Shown here in pieces: positions 1 through 8,019 of a stretch of DNA of 23,260 bases; the first letter of the stretch is position 1, and each line of letters opens with the position of its first letter. Position numbers and translations under genes: made by a program. Where the stretch lies: the NCBI GenBank assembly GCA_964503665.1, contig CAZDAR010000043.1, positions 1-23,260 on the forward strand, in the 5' to 3' direction. The DNA comes from 40-80 sp964503665. GTDB lineage: Bacteria; Bacteroidota; Bacteroidia; Flavobacteriales_D; Crocinitomicaceae. Below the pieces are notes generated by a model. It searched no databases. It worked only from the letters and a program-made list of their open reading frames with translations, and was not told the DNA's origin.

Positions 1-54
1 AGTAGTGTTGACGAACGGATAACGAAATCTGGGCACGTGACGCTCATTAGATAA
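1..54 (+). CDS. C-terminal tail of an unidentified gene (partial)
   Basis: Frame 1 is open from the window edge to a TAA at 52-54 and would encode the last 17 residues of a protein, ending in SGHVTLIR. It is followed after 9 bases by a strong terminator hairpin, which is what one expects at a real gene end. The piece is too short to identify the family and I do not name it. It could also be a chance open frame. Confidence 0.4.
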   Translation, partial: SSVDERITKSGHVTLIR

Positions 55-63
55 TTGAAATAC

Positions 64-93
64 AAAAGGTCGAGTAATTTACTCGACCTTTTT
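64..93. terminator. bidirectional Rho-independent terminator
   Basis: A perfect 13-bp stem (64-76 with 80-92) closes on a 3-base loop. The outer pairs are A-T, giving a T-run after the stem on the plus strand and also on the minus strand. It lies just after the stop at 52-54 on the plus strand and about 60 bases after the stop of the minus-strand glycosyltransferase at 152, so it can serve both converging genes. Confidence 0.85.
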
Positions 94-151
94 GTTTTAT
101 AGACTATAAATTATAAGGATTTTTATACTAAGATATTAGTTGTTACTTTAT

Positions 152-1270
152 TTAGAGTATCTCTTCAATTACTTTCCAAACTTTTTGAGCAGTATCATCC
201 CAATTGAAAAGCGTAGAACGTTGTAATCCTTTTTGACTTAGCTCTTTTCTTAAATCATCGTTTTCAGCGAGTAGTTTCATATTGTGAGCTATTTCTTTTT
301 CATCAAATGGGTCAACTAAAATCCCTGCATCACCAACAACTTCTGGCAATGAAGTTAAGTTACCAGCGATGATTGGCGTCCCGCAACGCATTGCTTCTAC
401 CAATGGTATTCCAAAACCCTCAAAATAAGGGACAAAAACTAATGCTAAAGCACTAGCAGTTACTTTCGCTAACTCTTCAATTTTAAGATGTCCAGCAAAA
501 TGAATGTCTTCTTTAAATTCTTCTTGAATTAGGTTATTATAAGCATGATTTTTTTTAAAAAGTGCTGTTCCTACAATTAATAATTTACCTTTATTACCTT
601 GTTTTTTATATAACTGGAACGCCTTAAATAAAGTCTTTATATTTTTCCGTGGATGTAAAGCGCCGACAAATAAAAAATAAGGTACTCCATGAGTGTATTT
701 TTGTCGAGTGGCTTCTTTTTCCTCTTGAGTGATAGGTTGAAATATTTCCGCAGCACCATTCCACGCAACAGTAATTTTTGAGGAAGAGATGCCGTATGAC
801 TGAATAATATCTTCTTTAGAGAAATTTGAAACGGTTAAAAGATGATTCGCTTTCTTTGCGAATCTTGGAAAGAAAAAATTATAATACTTGTTATAGCGCC
901 ACGGCAAATCTTTCGGATGATGAAGGAAATTCAAATCGTGTATTACACCAATCTGTTTACATTTGCTTCGTAAGGAAAGAAAACCGTCTGGTGAAAAGAA
1001 AACATCAATCTTCTCCTTTTTTAAAGCAGTAGGAAGTGCATACTCAAACCATGAAACAATGAGAATCACCGATCTCGTTGGAGGAAATAAAACAATAGGT
1101 TTAACATTTGGGCCAAAAATAAATTTTTTATCATATGGACGATCGAAGAAGAAAACAAATTCATGCTCAGGATGTTTTTCAACCAAACGCTTCACAACTT
1201 CAAATGCATACCATCCGAAGCCTTCCATTTTAGAAGAAAGTAATAAGCGTGTATTGACTCCTATTCGCAT
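152..1270 (-). CDS. GT4-family glycosyltransferase
   Basis: This is a GT-B fold retaining glycosyltransferase of family GT4, 372 residues, a normal length. It probably transfers a sugar from a nucleotide donor to a lipid-linked glycan at the cytoplasmic face of the inner membrane. The N-terminal acceptor half has the glycine-containing segment EGFGWYAFE (residues 16-24) and the HDL motif (111-113). The C-terminal donor half has VGALHPRKN (202-210), with the basic residues R208 and K209, and the E-x7-E motif EGFGIPLVE (284-292), followed by the GxPxI and PEVVGDAG segments that contact the nucleotide sugar. There is no signal peptide or membrane segment. It starts at an ATG and is divergent from the flippase gene across an 82-base gap, so it has its own promoter but clearly belongs to the same glycan locus. 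Donor and acceptor cannot be deduced. Confidence 0.9.
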   Translation of the reverse strand: MRIGVNTRLLLSSKMEGFGWYAFEVVKRLVEKHPEHEFVFFFDRPYDKKFIFGPNVKPIVLFPPTRSVILIVSWFEYALPTALKKEKIDVFFSPDGFLSLRSKCKQIGVIHDLNFLHHPKDLPWRYNKYYNFFFPRFAKKANHLLTVSNFSKEDIIQSYGISSSKITVAWNGAAEIFQPITQEEKEATRQKYTHGVPYFLFVGALHPRKNIKTLFKAFQLYKKQGNKGKLLIVGTALFKKNHAYNNLIQEEFKEDIHFAGHLKIEELAKVTASALALVFVPYFEGFGIPLVEAMRCGTPIIAGNLTSLPEVVGDAGILVDPFDEKEIAHNMKLLAENDDLRKELSQKGLQRSTLFNWDDTAQKVWKVIEEIL

Positions 1271-1352
1271 TTTTAAGCTTTTGTTTTAGACGAAGTGTTG
1301 CGATATTACGAAATTATTGACAATTGTTTGTAATATTGCGTGAATTAACGTT

Positions 1353-2792
1353 ATGCAACGAAAGTTTATTTTTAATTTATTACTGTTAGTTGCCATCAAT
1401 TTGTTGGTAAAACCATTGGCGATTTTTGGTATTGATGCCGAGGTTCAAAACCGTATTGGTTACGAAGACTATGGCGTTTATTTTTCATTATTTAACTTCA
1501 CTTATATTTTTAATATTTTATTGGATCTAGGAATTACCAATTTTAACATTAAAAATGTTGCGCAATATCCCAAGCTGTCAAGAAGATATATCGGTAAGTT
1601 ATTGTCTTTAAGATTAGTTCTTTTTGTTGTATATACTGTGGTTATTCTAGTAATTGGATTTTTAATAGGTTTTAAAGGTGATCGAATTAACATCTTGATT
1701 TTCTTAATTATCAATCAATTTCTATTGAGTACCATTCAATTCTTTCGAAGTTATTTTTCAGGAATGTTACTGTTTGCACTTGATGCTTTTCTCTCGGTCT
1801 TTGATAAAGTATTACTGATATTTATCTGTGGCTATTTTCTGTACATTAATAAAACGACTGACTTTACTATTTATCATTTTATCTTTTCACAAACCTTTGC
1901 TTACATAGTTTCTATAAGTATTGCCATTGTTATTTTAGCACGAAAGGTTGGCTTTCAAGACTTTAAAATCCAACCTAATTTTTCGATTGCTATTTTTAAG
2001 AAGGCATTTCCTTTTGCATTACTAATTCTTTTGATGACGATCTACACACGTATCGATGCTGTTATGTTAGAGAGGTTACACCCGAATGGCGAATTTGAGA
2101 CTGGATTGTACGCACAAGCGTATCGAATTTTAGATGCCTTTGTGATGTTGACAATGCTCTTTAACACCTTGTTATTTCCAATTTTCTCTACACAGATTGC
2201 TAAAAAAGAGAATATACAACCCTTGTTAAAGACATCGAGTAAATTACTTTTTTCACTATCGTTGGCCATTGTAATAGGTTGTATCTACTTTTCCAACGAT
2301 ATTCTACATTTGTTTTATAGAGATATACAACCCACTTCAGTGATTACTTTTCAAATTTTAATTGTCGCTTTTTTGCCAATTTCAGCGATACAAATTTTTG
2401 GGACATTACATACCGCGAATGGAAATCTCCGATTTTTAAATATTATTTCATTTATTGGAATTTTCATTAGTGTTGGTCTAAATTTAACGTTAATTCATCG
2501 TTTTGGTGCGATTGCAACGGCTATTACATGCGTTGTGACACATTCTGTCATTTCATTCGTTCAAATCATTTATACGAAGAAGTATTTTCATTTAAAAATC
2601 GATTGGAAAGCTATTTCTGCTTTAATGGTGTATGGAATACTATTAGTAGTATTAGTGGATTTCGTGTTTCAATTTGAAGCGGTCTTTTTCGTGAAATTCG
2701 CTTTGTTTGCCGTAATTGCACTATTGTTATCTATTCTATTGAAACTGATCAATATAAAAGATATACGCCAGTTTATAAAGGCTAAAGAATAA
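1353..2792 (+). CDS. Wzx-like polysaccharide flippase (MOP superfamily)
   Basis: This is a 479-residue integral membrane protein with roughly 12-14 hydrophobic helices and short charged loops, the pattern of the polysaccharide transport branch of the MOP/MATE superfamily. Such proteins move undecaprenyl-linked oligosaccharide units across the inner membrane. The N-terminus (IGYEDYGVYFSLFNFTYIF), which resembles the YG-y-f-l stretch found after helix 1 in this family, and the conserved mid-protein segment RIDAVMLERL with a following EtGlYaqAYRILD support the call. It is the only plus-strand gene of the glycan locus. It is divergent from the GT4 gene and ends only 9 bases before the stop of a convergent TonB_C gene. 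A second, unrelated-looking flippase lies at 9127-10416, so the two may handle different lipid-linked substrates. A 5-of-6 match to the TAnnTTTG -7 element lies at 1331-1338, with no good -33 element. Confidence 0.85.
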   Translation: MQRKFIFNLLLLVAINLLVKPLAIFGIDAEVQNRIGYEDYGVYFSLFNFTYIFNILLDLGITNFNIKNVAQYPKLSRRYIGKLLSLRLVLFVVYTVVILVIGFLIGFKGDRINILIFLIINQFLLSTIQFFRSYFSGMLLFALDAFLSVFDKVLLIFICGYFLYINKTTDFTIYHFIFSQTFAYIVSISIAIVILARKVGFQDFKIQPNFSIAIFKKAFPFALLILLMTIYTRIDAVMLERLHPNGEFETGLYAQAYRILDAFVMLTMLFNTLLFPIFSTQIAKKENIQPLLKTSSKLLFSLSLAIVIGCIYFSNDILHLFYRDIQPTSVITFQILIVAFLPISAIQIFGTLHTANGNLRFLNIISFIGIFISVGLNLTLIHRFGAIATAITCVVTHSVISFVQIIYTKKYFHLKIDWKAISALMVYGILLVVLVDFVFQFEAVFFVKFALFAVIALLLSILLKLINIKDIRQFIKAKE

Positions 2793-2801
2793 CGAAGTAC
2801 C

Positions 2802-3203
2802 TTATTGAAGTTGGAAATTAATTGGAAGAACATAATATGAAGATACGAATTGACCATTCTGTATCGCTGGATTCCATTTAGGCATTAATCTCACTACACG
2901 AATTGCTTCTTGCTCACATTCAGGGCAATTTGCCATTCCTCTTGCAATACCAATTTTTGTTATTTGTCCATCTTTCTCCACATTAAATTTTAGATAAACT
3001 CTTCCCGAGATGTTATTTTCGATTGCTTTTTGGGGATATTTTATTTCCTTTCCTAGAAATTTTACTAATTCACTTCTTCCTCCAGGGAATTCTGCCAACT
3101 CATCTACTACCACAGCAATGGAATCTTCTTCTAAAACAGTAGTATTTTGTGTAAAGGCTATGTTACAAGCTATGATTGAAAATACAATTAATATCGTTTT
3201 CAT
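2802..3203 (-). CDS. small exported protein with a lone TonB C-terminal domain
   Basis: This is a 133-residue protein with an N-terminal export signal followed, from about residue 45 to the end, by a TonB_C fold. The visible signature is ISGRVYLKFNVEKDGQIT, then cysteines in NCPECEQEAIRVV, and the final strand VLPINFQL. The cytoplasmic and transmembrane anchor and the proline-rich spacer of true TonB are missing, so it cannot transduce energy in the usual way. The signal is ambiguous. Residues 10-13 (IIAC) fit a lipobox, which would make it a lipoprotein anchored at Cys13, while the AFTQ segment at 16-19 resembles the type I cleavage sites common in this phylum. It follows the GT2 gene by 38 bases and may be the last gene of the glycan operon. 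Its role is unknown; such domains often bind outer-membrane receptors or the periplasmic face of envelope complexes. Confidence 0.85.
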   Translation of the reverse strand: MKTILIVFSIIACNIAFTQNTTVLEEDSIAVVVDELAEFPGGRSELVKFLGKEIKYPQKAIENNISGRVYLKFNVEKDGQITKIGIARGMANCPECEQEAIRVVRLMPKWNPAIQNGQFVSSYYVLPINFQLQ

Positions 3204-3241
3204 AGTTTTATTTTATAAGCTAAATGTAGTAAAAAATCAAC

Positions 3242-4261
3242 TTATCTAGAAATCTTTTTCTCTTTCGGAGAAGGTTGTTTATTGAACAGTAAAAAATGGA
3301 AAATACCTTTCAAATATCCTAAACCATAAGAAACATGTAAAATGGGAAACGTTTTGAATACATCCCATACATCTAATTTGGGATTTTCTTTGACAAGATT
3401 ATTGGCCATAAATAAACCTAGAAATATATAAGTAAGAAGTGGAAAACCACCTATAATTCCAACAAATACGCCAAAAAAGGAAGTCCAAAGAAATAAGAAT
3501 AAATAAATAACGAAAATAGGTGGTGCAAGTTGTCGTAAAGTAGTCACAGTATTATGTTTTTTATTTACGTAAACCTTCCAATAACCGTATTGAAAGAACT
3601 GCTGATATAATTTTTTATAATCACCTCTGACGTAATATTTTAAAGATATGTCGTGTTCGTAGTATATTTTCCCACCGGCTTTCGTCACTCTATAATTAAA
3701 ATCATCATCTTGATTGCGGACTAAATTTTCATCAAAATAACCAATCTTTTTAAAGACCCATGCTGGATACATGGGACTTGTTACTGTATCGGTGAATCCA
3801 GATCTTGAAAGTGTCCTAAAGTTACCTAATCCCATTCCAAAAGAGGTAGACATTGCACTCGCAATCACTTCCCCTCTGTGATTAACATATTGATTTATAA
3901 TGCGACCACCAACACACCAAATAGAATTGTCATCTTTTAGAATTGAAACTGCTTTTTGTAGGTAATTATCCGATAATATATGTCTAGCTCCAACAATTTG
4001 GTAATAATCTGCTTCTTGGCTAGAAATACCAATGTTAAAAGCAAAAGGAGTGTAACGAATAGGATTATCTAATAACTTAAGACTTGGATAAAGAGGAATT
4101 AAACGTAATACAACTTCTCTCGTTCCATCATTACTCATACCATCTACAATAGCGACAGAAAGTTCAACATCATCCGTAAATTTATTCGCATAAATAGCAT
4201 GAATACATTCTTCGATGTACATTTTCTCATTCAAACAAGGGACAGCAATGGCAATTTTCAT
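3242..4261 (-). CDS. GT2-family glycosyltransferase, ExoA-like, with altered DxD motif
   Basis: The protein has 339 residues. The N-terminal half is a GT-A glycosyltransferase domain resembling succinoglycan ExoA-type enzymes. It has the start AVPCLNEKMYIEECI (6-20), the nucleotide-binding VDGMSNDGT (39-47), and the late acidic motif NQDDDFNYR (183-191), which normally supplies the catalytic base, followed by QQFFQYGYWK (220-229). The C-terminal part (about 250-310) has two or three membrane helices. The metal-binding DxD-type motif, usually DAH or DGH before the PDYL segment, reads GAR at 91-93, so both expected ligands are replaced. The start ATG overlaps the stop of the preceding O-antigen ligase gene by 4 bases, indicating translational coupling. 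The acceptor is unknown. The fold call is firm, but catalytic competence is open. Confidence 0.88.
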   Translation of the reverse strand: MKIAIAVPCLNEKMYIEECIHAIYANKFTDDVELSVAIVDGMSNDGTREVVLRLIPLYPSLKLLDNPIRYTPFAFNIGISSQEADYYQIVGARHILSDNYLQKAVSILKDDNSIWCVGGRIINQYVNHRGEVIASAMSTSFGMGLGNFRTLSRSGFTDTVTSPMYPAWVFKKIGYFDENLVRNQDDDFNYRVTKAGGKIYYEHDISLKYYVRGDYKKLYQQFFQYGYWKVYVNKKHNTVTTLRQLAPPIFVIYLFLFLWTSFFGVFVGIIGGFPLLTYIFLGLFMANNLVKENPKLDVWDVFKTFPILHVSYGLGYLKGIFHFLLFNKQPSPKEKKISR

Positions 4262-5508
4262 TCGTTTAGGGGGCTTGTTAATGTTGTTTTATCTTGATTT
4301 GATTTTTTCAAAAGTAAAAAGAATACCATTAGTGCAAAGAATACAATGCCACTTTGCCGTTGAAACAAAGATTCAAAGAGGGAATTAAAAGTAAAGGCGG
4401 CAACGAAAATCAATAATAAGTTGTTTTTTCGTTGCCATGCAAAACGAAAAACAGAAATGAATAACCCAATTAAAATTAAAAAGCCAATAATTCCTATTTC
4501 GATACATGTTTGTAAGTATTGATTATGGGGATTAAAATTCTTATCCGCAAGATCGTTGAGTTCGTAAGAGCGCAATTTATTTCCTATTACAATATCAATA
4601 TTTCCTGTTCCATAACCTAAAGGACGCTCCATAATTGCCTCTGTTGCAACAGTCCATAATATAAGACGCTCTTCATTTCCGACGAGATAACGATTGCCAT
4701 TTTTGACAAAGTTTTTTGGAGAATGTAAATAATCTTTCAGCGAATTGCACGTATATTTAATATCTGAAATGGTGTCTTTACTTTGATCGACAATAATGAT
4801 TAATCCCGTGAAGAGAAGTACGACCAATCCAATACTTTTTAAAGTTCCAAAACGCTTCCTAAACCAAATGAATCCAGCCACAATAATAATTAATGCTAAA
4901 AATAATATAGCAGATAAAGACATACAAAGTATGTATCCAACGGTAAAAGTGATCATTAAAAGGAAGGTGAAATTTTTACCTAATGAACTTAATGGAGTTG
5001 TTCTTAATTTCCAAACTAAAAAGAAACCTATCAAGAAGTAAACAGCCATATACGTTGGATGGTGAGTAGGAGAGAAAGGTGTTGAGAGAAAACAGGAGTA
5101 TGAATGGGAAATATTAAAACATTGATAGCTACTAAAAAGTCCAATAAAAAATTGAATCAGTAATGCAATCGAAAAAAACCAAATTGGGAGATTGAAATTC
5201 AATTTCTTTTTAGGAATGAATAAAAATAAAAGTGGAAAAATCACAAATGATAATTTACTTTCCAAAACGTGAGATGCTTCTTTTGGAGCTTCTGTAAAAA
5301 AGTATCCAACGACATACGCAAAGTAAAAAAGTAGAAAGAAAAGATGAATAAATGTTTTGTTGATAATGAGCTCTTTTTTTATCGCTAAAACGATAGTAGA
5401 CAATACGATTAGAATAATGCCAATTGGTATAAGTTTCGGAAATAGCACTTGAAGAAACAATGCTATTCCTATGGAGATTTCGTAATATCTATTTTGTAAA
5501 AAAGTCAT
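4258..5508 (-). CDS. O-antigen ligase/polymerase family membrane protein (Wzy_C / WaaL-like)
   Basis: This is a 416-residue polytopic membrane protein with about ten to twelve helices and one large periplasmic loop, roughly residues 220-340. The loop ends in NPHNQYLQTCIEIGIIG. The histidine (H328) plus downstream E and G are the hallmark of the Wzy_C domain shared by O-antigen ligases (WaaL) and some polymerases. These enzymes either join undecaprenyl-linked polysaccharide to an acceptor lipid or extend the chain. Because a separate Wzy-like protein is encoded at 10397-11617 in the same operon, a ligase role is plausible here, though I cannot separate the two from sequence. The gene sits one base after the GT4 gene and overlaps the GT2 gene by 4 bases. 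Bacteroidota homologues of this family also include O-glycan ligases acting on proteins. Confidence 0.85.
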   Translation of the reverse strand: MTFLQNRYYEISIGIALFLQVLFPKLIPIGIILIVLSTIVLAIKKELIINKTFIHLFFLLFYFAYVVGYFFTEAPKEASHVLESKLSFVIFPLLFLFIPKKKLNFNLPIWFFSIALLIQFFIGLFSSYQCFNISHSYSCFLSTPFSPTHHPTYMAVYFLIGFFLVWKLRTTPLSSLGKNFTFLLMITFTVGYILCMSLSAILFLALIIIVAGFIWFRKRFGTLKSIGLVVLLFTGLIIIVDQSKDTISDIKYTCNSLKDYLHSPKNFVKNGNRYLVGNEERLILWTVATEAIMERPLGYGTGNIDIVIGNKLRSYELNDLADKNFNPHNQYLQTCIEIGIIGFLILIGLFISVFRFAWQRKNNLLLIFVAAFTFNSLFESLFQRQSGIVFFALMVFFLLLKKSNQDKTTLTSPLNE

Positions 5509-5509
5509 T

Positions 5510-6634
5510 TTAAAACTTATCTATCAAGCGTTTGTAAATTGACAAAAGCTTTTGTTCTTCCACACCCCAATTGTATTTCTCCAAGATGATACGTCGTCCA
5601 TTTTTACCCATTTCCTCTGATTTTTTTTCATCAGAAATTAGTTCTGTAATTGCTTTGGCGATTTCATCAGCATTTTCAGGATCGATACAAACACCACAGT
5701 TGTTTTTAATAAGAATATCTCTCCAAAGTGGAAAATCAGAACCAATCACTGGAATTCCTGCACTCATGTATTCGAACATCTTGTTGGGCTGTGCGTCCAC
5801 GTGATTTGGTAAGGGTAAAAAAGTAACAATTCCTATTTTGGAATCAGCCATAATTTGCGTCGTTTCTTTTCTACTAACAAAACCATAAGCATTTATCTTG
5901 TCTTTCCAGGCTGGTTTTCCCTTGATGAGCTTTTCAAAAGACTCCTGATTAAATTTTCCCGCAAGATTCAATTTGATTCCCTCAAGTTTATCCATCGCAT
6001 CGACTAATTCTTCAATTCCACGAATTTGTGTCATTCCACCGATGTAACAGATTTCGTTCTTTTTTAAATTCCAATCAGACTTCTCTTGTAGTTCACTCAA
6101 CATTGGGAAATTATTGATATCCATGGAGTTTGGATTGACTTTTAAAAATCGATCACGTATGAAAGGAGTTGCTGTCAATATATAATCTAATCGTTTAACA
6201 ATATAGTTTTCAAAGGTGCAAAAACTGATCGAAGCACTTTTACGAAGGTATTTGTTGATCCAGAATTTTCCCATAATCTGTTTGGAAACATCTTCATGAG
6301 CATCATAAATAACTATTTTTCCTTTGCGTTTCAGTTTTAAGCCATAAGGCAATAACTCAGGGTCGTGAAAATGGTATATATCAGCGTCTAAGCTCAACGC
6401 CTTTTTGTATACGGCACGTGAAGTTTTTAGCATTCTCGAAAATCTTCCTACCGGAGGAACTTCAGTACTGATGATTTGTACTCCGTTTACCATTTCTTCC
6501 TTTGCATTGGCAACAACTAAATAAACATTGAATCCAGCTTGAGCTAATGACACACATTCTTTGTGAAAAATTCGGACATCATCTGAGGGATGTGCTGAAG
6601 TAAAGTGACAAATTTTAATTTTTTCTGGAATCAT
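5510..6634 (-). CDS. GT4-family glycosyltransferase
   Basis: This is a 374-residue GT-B glycosyltransferase. Visible features are the N-terminal KICHFTSAHPSDDVRIFHKE, which places S/D/R residues in the acceptor cleft, the mid-domain segment YHFHDPELLPYGLK (about 87-100) typical of this bacterial GT4 subgroup, YIGGMTQIRGIEEL at the start of the second Rossmann domain, and QPNKMFEYMSAGIPVIGSDF with the key glutamate at position 288 for donor ribose binding. No membrane segment is seen, so it acts at the cytoplasmic membrane face on a lipid-linked intermediate. It lies 3 bases after the HisF-like gene and 1 base before the O-antigen ligase gene. Its position directly after the amidation cassette suggests that it may transfer the amidated sugar or a neighbouring residue. 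This is inference from order only. Confidence 0.92.
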   Translation of the reverse strand: MIPEKIKICHFTSAHPSDDVRIFHKECVSLAQAGFNVYLVVANAKEEMVNGVQIISTEVPPVGRFSRMLKTSRAVYKKALSLDADIYHFHDPELLPYGLKLKRKGKIVIYDAHEDVSKQIMGKFWINKYLRKSASISFCTFENYIVKRLDYILTATPFIRDRFLKVNPNSMDINNFPMLSELQEKSDWNLKKNEICYIGGMTQIRGIEELVDAMDKLEGIKLNLAGKFNQESFEKLIKGKPAWKDKINAYGFVSRKETTQIMADSKIGIVTFLPLPNHVDAQPNKMFEYMSAGIPVIGSDFPLWRDILIKNNCGVCIDPENADEIAKAITELISDEKKSEEMGKNGRRIILEKYNWGVEEQKLLSIYKRLIDKF

Positions 6635-6637
6635 AGA

Positions 6638-7402
6638 TTATGTATTAAAAATGCTTTTTAAATCCATTTGATCCGGATAACTGATGAGTACAGCTCGATG
6701 CTTGCCATGAAAAACGAACATGCTTCCTGCAGCTACGGCAGAGGCTCCACCTTCATTTACTGCTTGCGCAAAGTCATCTATTGTACCAGCTCCACCACAT
6801 GCAATCACAGGCATTCCAACTTCACTAGTTATTTTTTTGATCAAATCACAATCGTATCCTTTCATTGTACCATCACGATCTATGGAGTTAATCATCAATT
6901 CTCCCACACCTATCTGATCCATCTCTACGGCAAATTTTACAGGGTCGAGCTTGGTGTTGATTCTTCCACCATGTGTGTGAACCTCATATTTTCCCCAAAA
7001 GTTTTTACGAACATCAATGGAGACACCAATCGTTGAACTTCCATGTCGGGCTACTGCTTCACGAATAAAATCTTTATTTTCGACTGCCTGCGTATTGATA
7101 ATAACTTTCTCTACACCGACTTTCAGAATTTCTCGAATTTCATCTACAGTTTTAATTCCACCGCCATAAGCGAGTGGCATAAAGCATTCCTGAGCGACTT
7201 GTTCCAAGAACTCTAGTGGAATTTTTTTCTTTTCTGGTGTCGCAAGAATATCTAAAAAGATTAATTCATCGACTTCTTTTTCATTGAAAATCTTCACAGC
7301 ATTCAATGGGTCGCCGATATATTTTGGATCTTTGAACTGCGTGGTTTTTACCAAGCCGACATTTTTTAGTAGTAAAACGGGAATAACTCGAGTAATAGAC
7401 AT
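6638..7402 (-). CDS. wbuZ: HisF-like subunit of the sugar amidation system (WbuZ family)
   Basis: This is a 254-residue TIM-barrel protein homologous to the imidazole glycerol phosphate synthase cyclase subunit HisF, but of the paralogous group linked to N-acetyl sugar amidation. It aligns without gaps to Thermotoga HisF at the start. The catalytic acid Asp11 is replaced by Leu11, while Asp130 is kept. The residues lining the ammonia gate are all present (R5, E46, K99 and E168, equivalent to E167). The phosphate loops YGGGI (79-83) and CGGAG (202-206) remain. This fits a protein that docks the glutaminase and channels ammonia without closing the imidazole ring. The gene shares one base with the HisH-like gene and follows the amidotransferase, the arrangement known for hisF2 in Pseudomonas aeruginosa O-antigen loci. 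There are no other his genes nearby, so a role in histidine synthesis is unlikely. Confidence 0.93.
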   Translation of the reverse strand: MSITRVIPVLLLKNVGLVKTTQFKDPKYIGDPLNAVKIFNEKEVDELIFLDILATPEKKKIPLEFLEQVAQECFMPLAYGGGIKTVDEIREILKVGVEKVIINTQAVENKDFIREAVARHGSSTIGVSIDVRKNFWGKYEVHTHGGRINTKLDPVKFAVEMDQIGVGELMINSIDRDGTMKGYDCDLIKKITSEVGMPVIACGGAGTIDDFAQAVNEGGASAVAAGSMFVFHGKHRAVLISYPDQMDLKSIFNT

Positions 7403-8019
7403 CAGTAATTTTCTACAAAGTTTTTTAACATTTTCATGCCGTATTTATGGCTTTTTTCTGGATGGAATTGAACGCCTAAAATATTTCCTTTTTCAAATCC
7501 AGAAACGTAATCGTGTGAATAATGGGTTCTTAACAATTCATCTTCTGGTTGATTACATGTGATATAATAGGAATGAACAAAATAGTATCTAGGTTCCTCA
7601 AACATTCCTTCTAACAATTTACTTTCTTTTTGTTGTTGAACATATTCCCAACCCATGTGAGGAATGGAGAATTTACGTTCATTCGTATTTACTTTAAATT
7701 TTAAGGTATTTGCATCTACCCAACCAAAGCCAGGTTCAATACCTTCTTCGCTTCCGTTGGTTATCAATTGCATCCCCAAACAAATTCCCAAAACGGGTGT
7801 TTTATCTTCGAGGACTTTTTTATTTAATATTTCAAAAAGACCTAATTCTTTTAAGTTTTTCATACCGTTGTCGAACGCACCAACACCAGGTAGAATTAAT
7901 TTTGTAGCTTGACTGATAACATTGACGTCCGAAGTAATTTCTGAATCAGCTCCGATCTTTTTCAACATGTTTTTGATAGAACCTAAATTCCCCAACCCGT
8001 AATCTACAATGGTAATCAT
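7402..8019 (-). CDS. wbuY: HisH-like glutamine amidotransferase of the sugar amidation system (WbuY family)
   Basis: This is a 205-residue class I glutamine amidotransferase. It hydrolyses glutamine and passes ammonia through the HisF-like partner to the sugar-modifying enzyme. The catalytic triad is complete: Cys80 in GICLGMQ, and His186 and Glu188 in GVQFHPEKS. The oxyanion-region motif PGVGAFDNGM (44-53) and the conserved HMGW are also present. Length is normal for HisH. It overlaps the upstream amidotransferase gene by 4 bases and the downstream HisF-like gene by 1 base, so the three products are probably made in fixed ratio. The family alone would allow histidine biosynthesis (hisH), but the neighbours, including the diverged HisF, point to glycan amidation. 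Confidence 0.93.
   Translation of the reverse strand: MITIVDYGLGNLGSIKNMLKKIGADSEITSDVNVISQATKLILPGVGAFDNGMKNLKELGLFEILNKKVLEDKTPVLGICLGMQLITNGSEEGIEPGFGWVDANTLKFKVNTNERKFSIPHMGWEYVQQQKESKLLEGMFEEPRYYFVHSYYITCNQPEDELLRTHYSHDYVSGFEKGNILGVQFHPEKSHKYGMKMLKNFVENY

Noticed and set aside
2793..2801. Terminator between the convergent flippase and TonB_C genes
   Set aside because: Only nine bases separate the stops and no stem with a T-run is visible there. Only a five-base AATAA/TTATT match was found.
6668..7036. Long open frame antisense to the HisF-like gene
   Set aside because: It lies fully inside a confident gene on the other strand and has no family features. It is a coding shadow, as are the other open frames opposite the glycan, helicase and hpt/adk genes.
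6638..8019. HisH and HisF pair as part of histidine biosynthesis
   Set aside because: No other his genes are present, HisF lacks Asp11, and the pair is overlapped by a sugar amidotransferase gene within a glycan operon.
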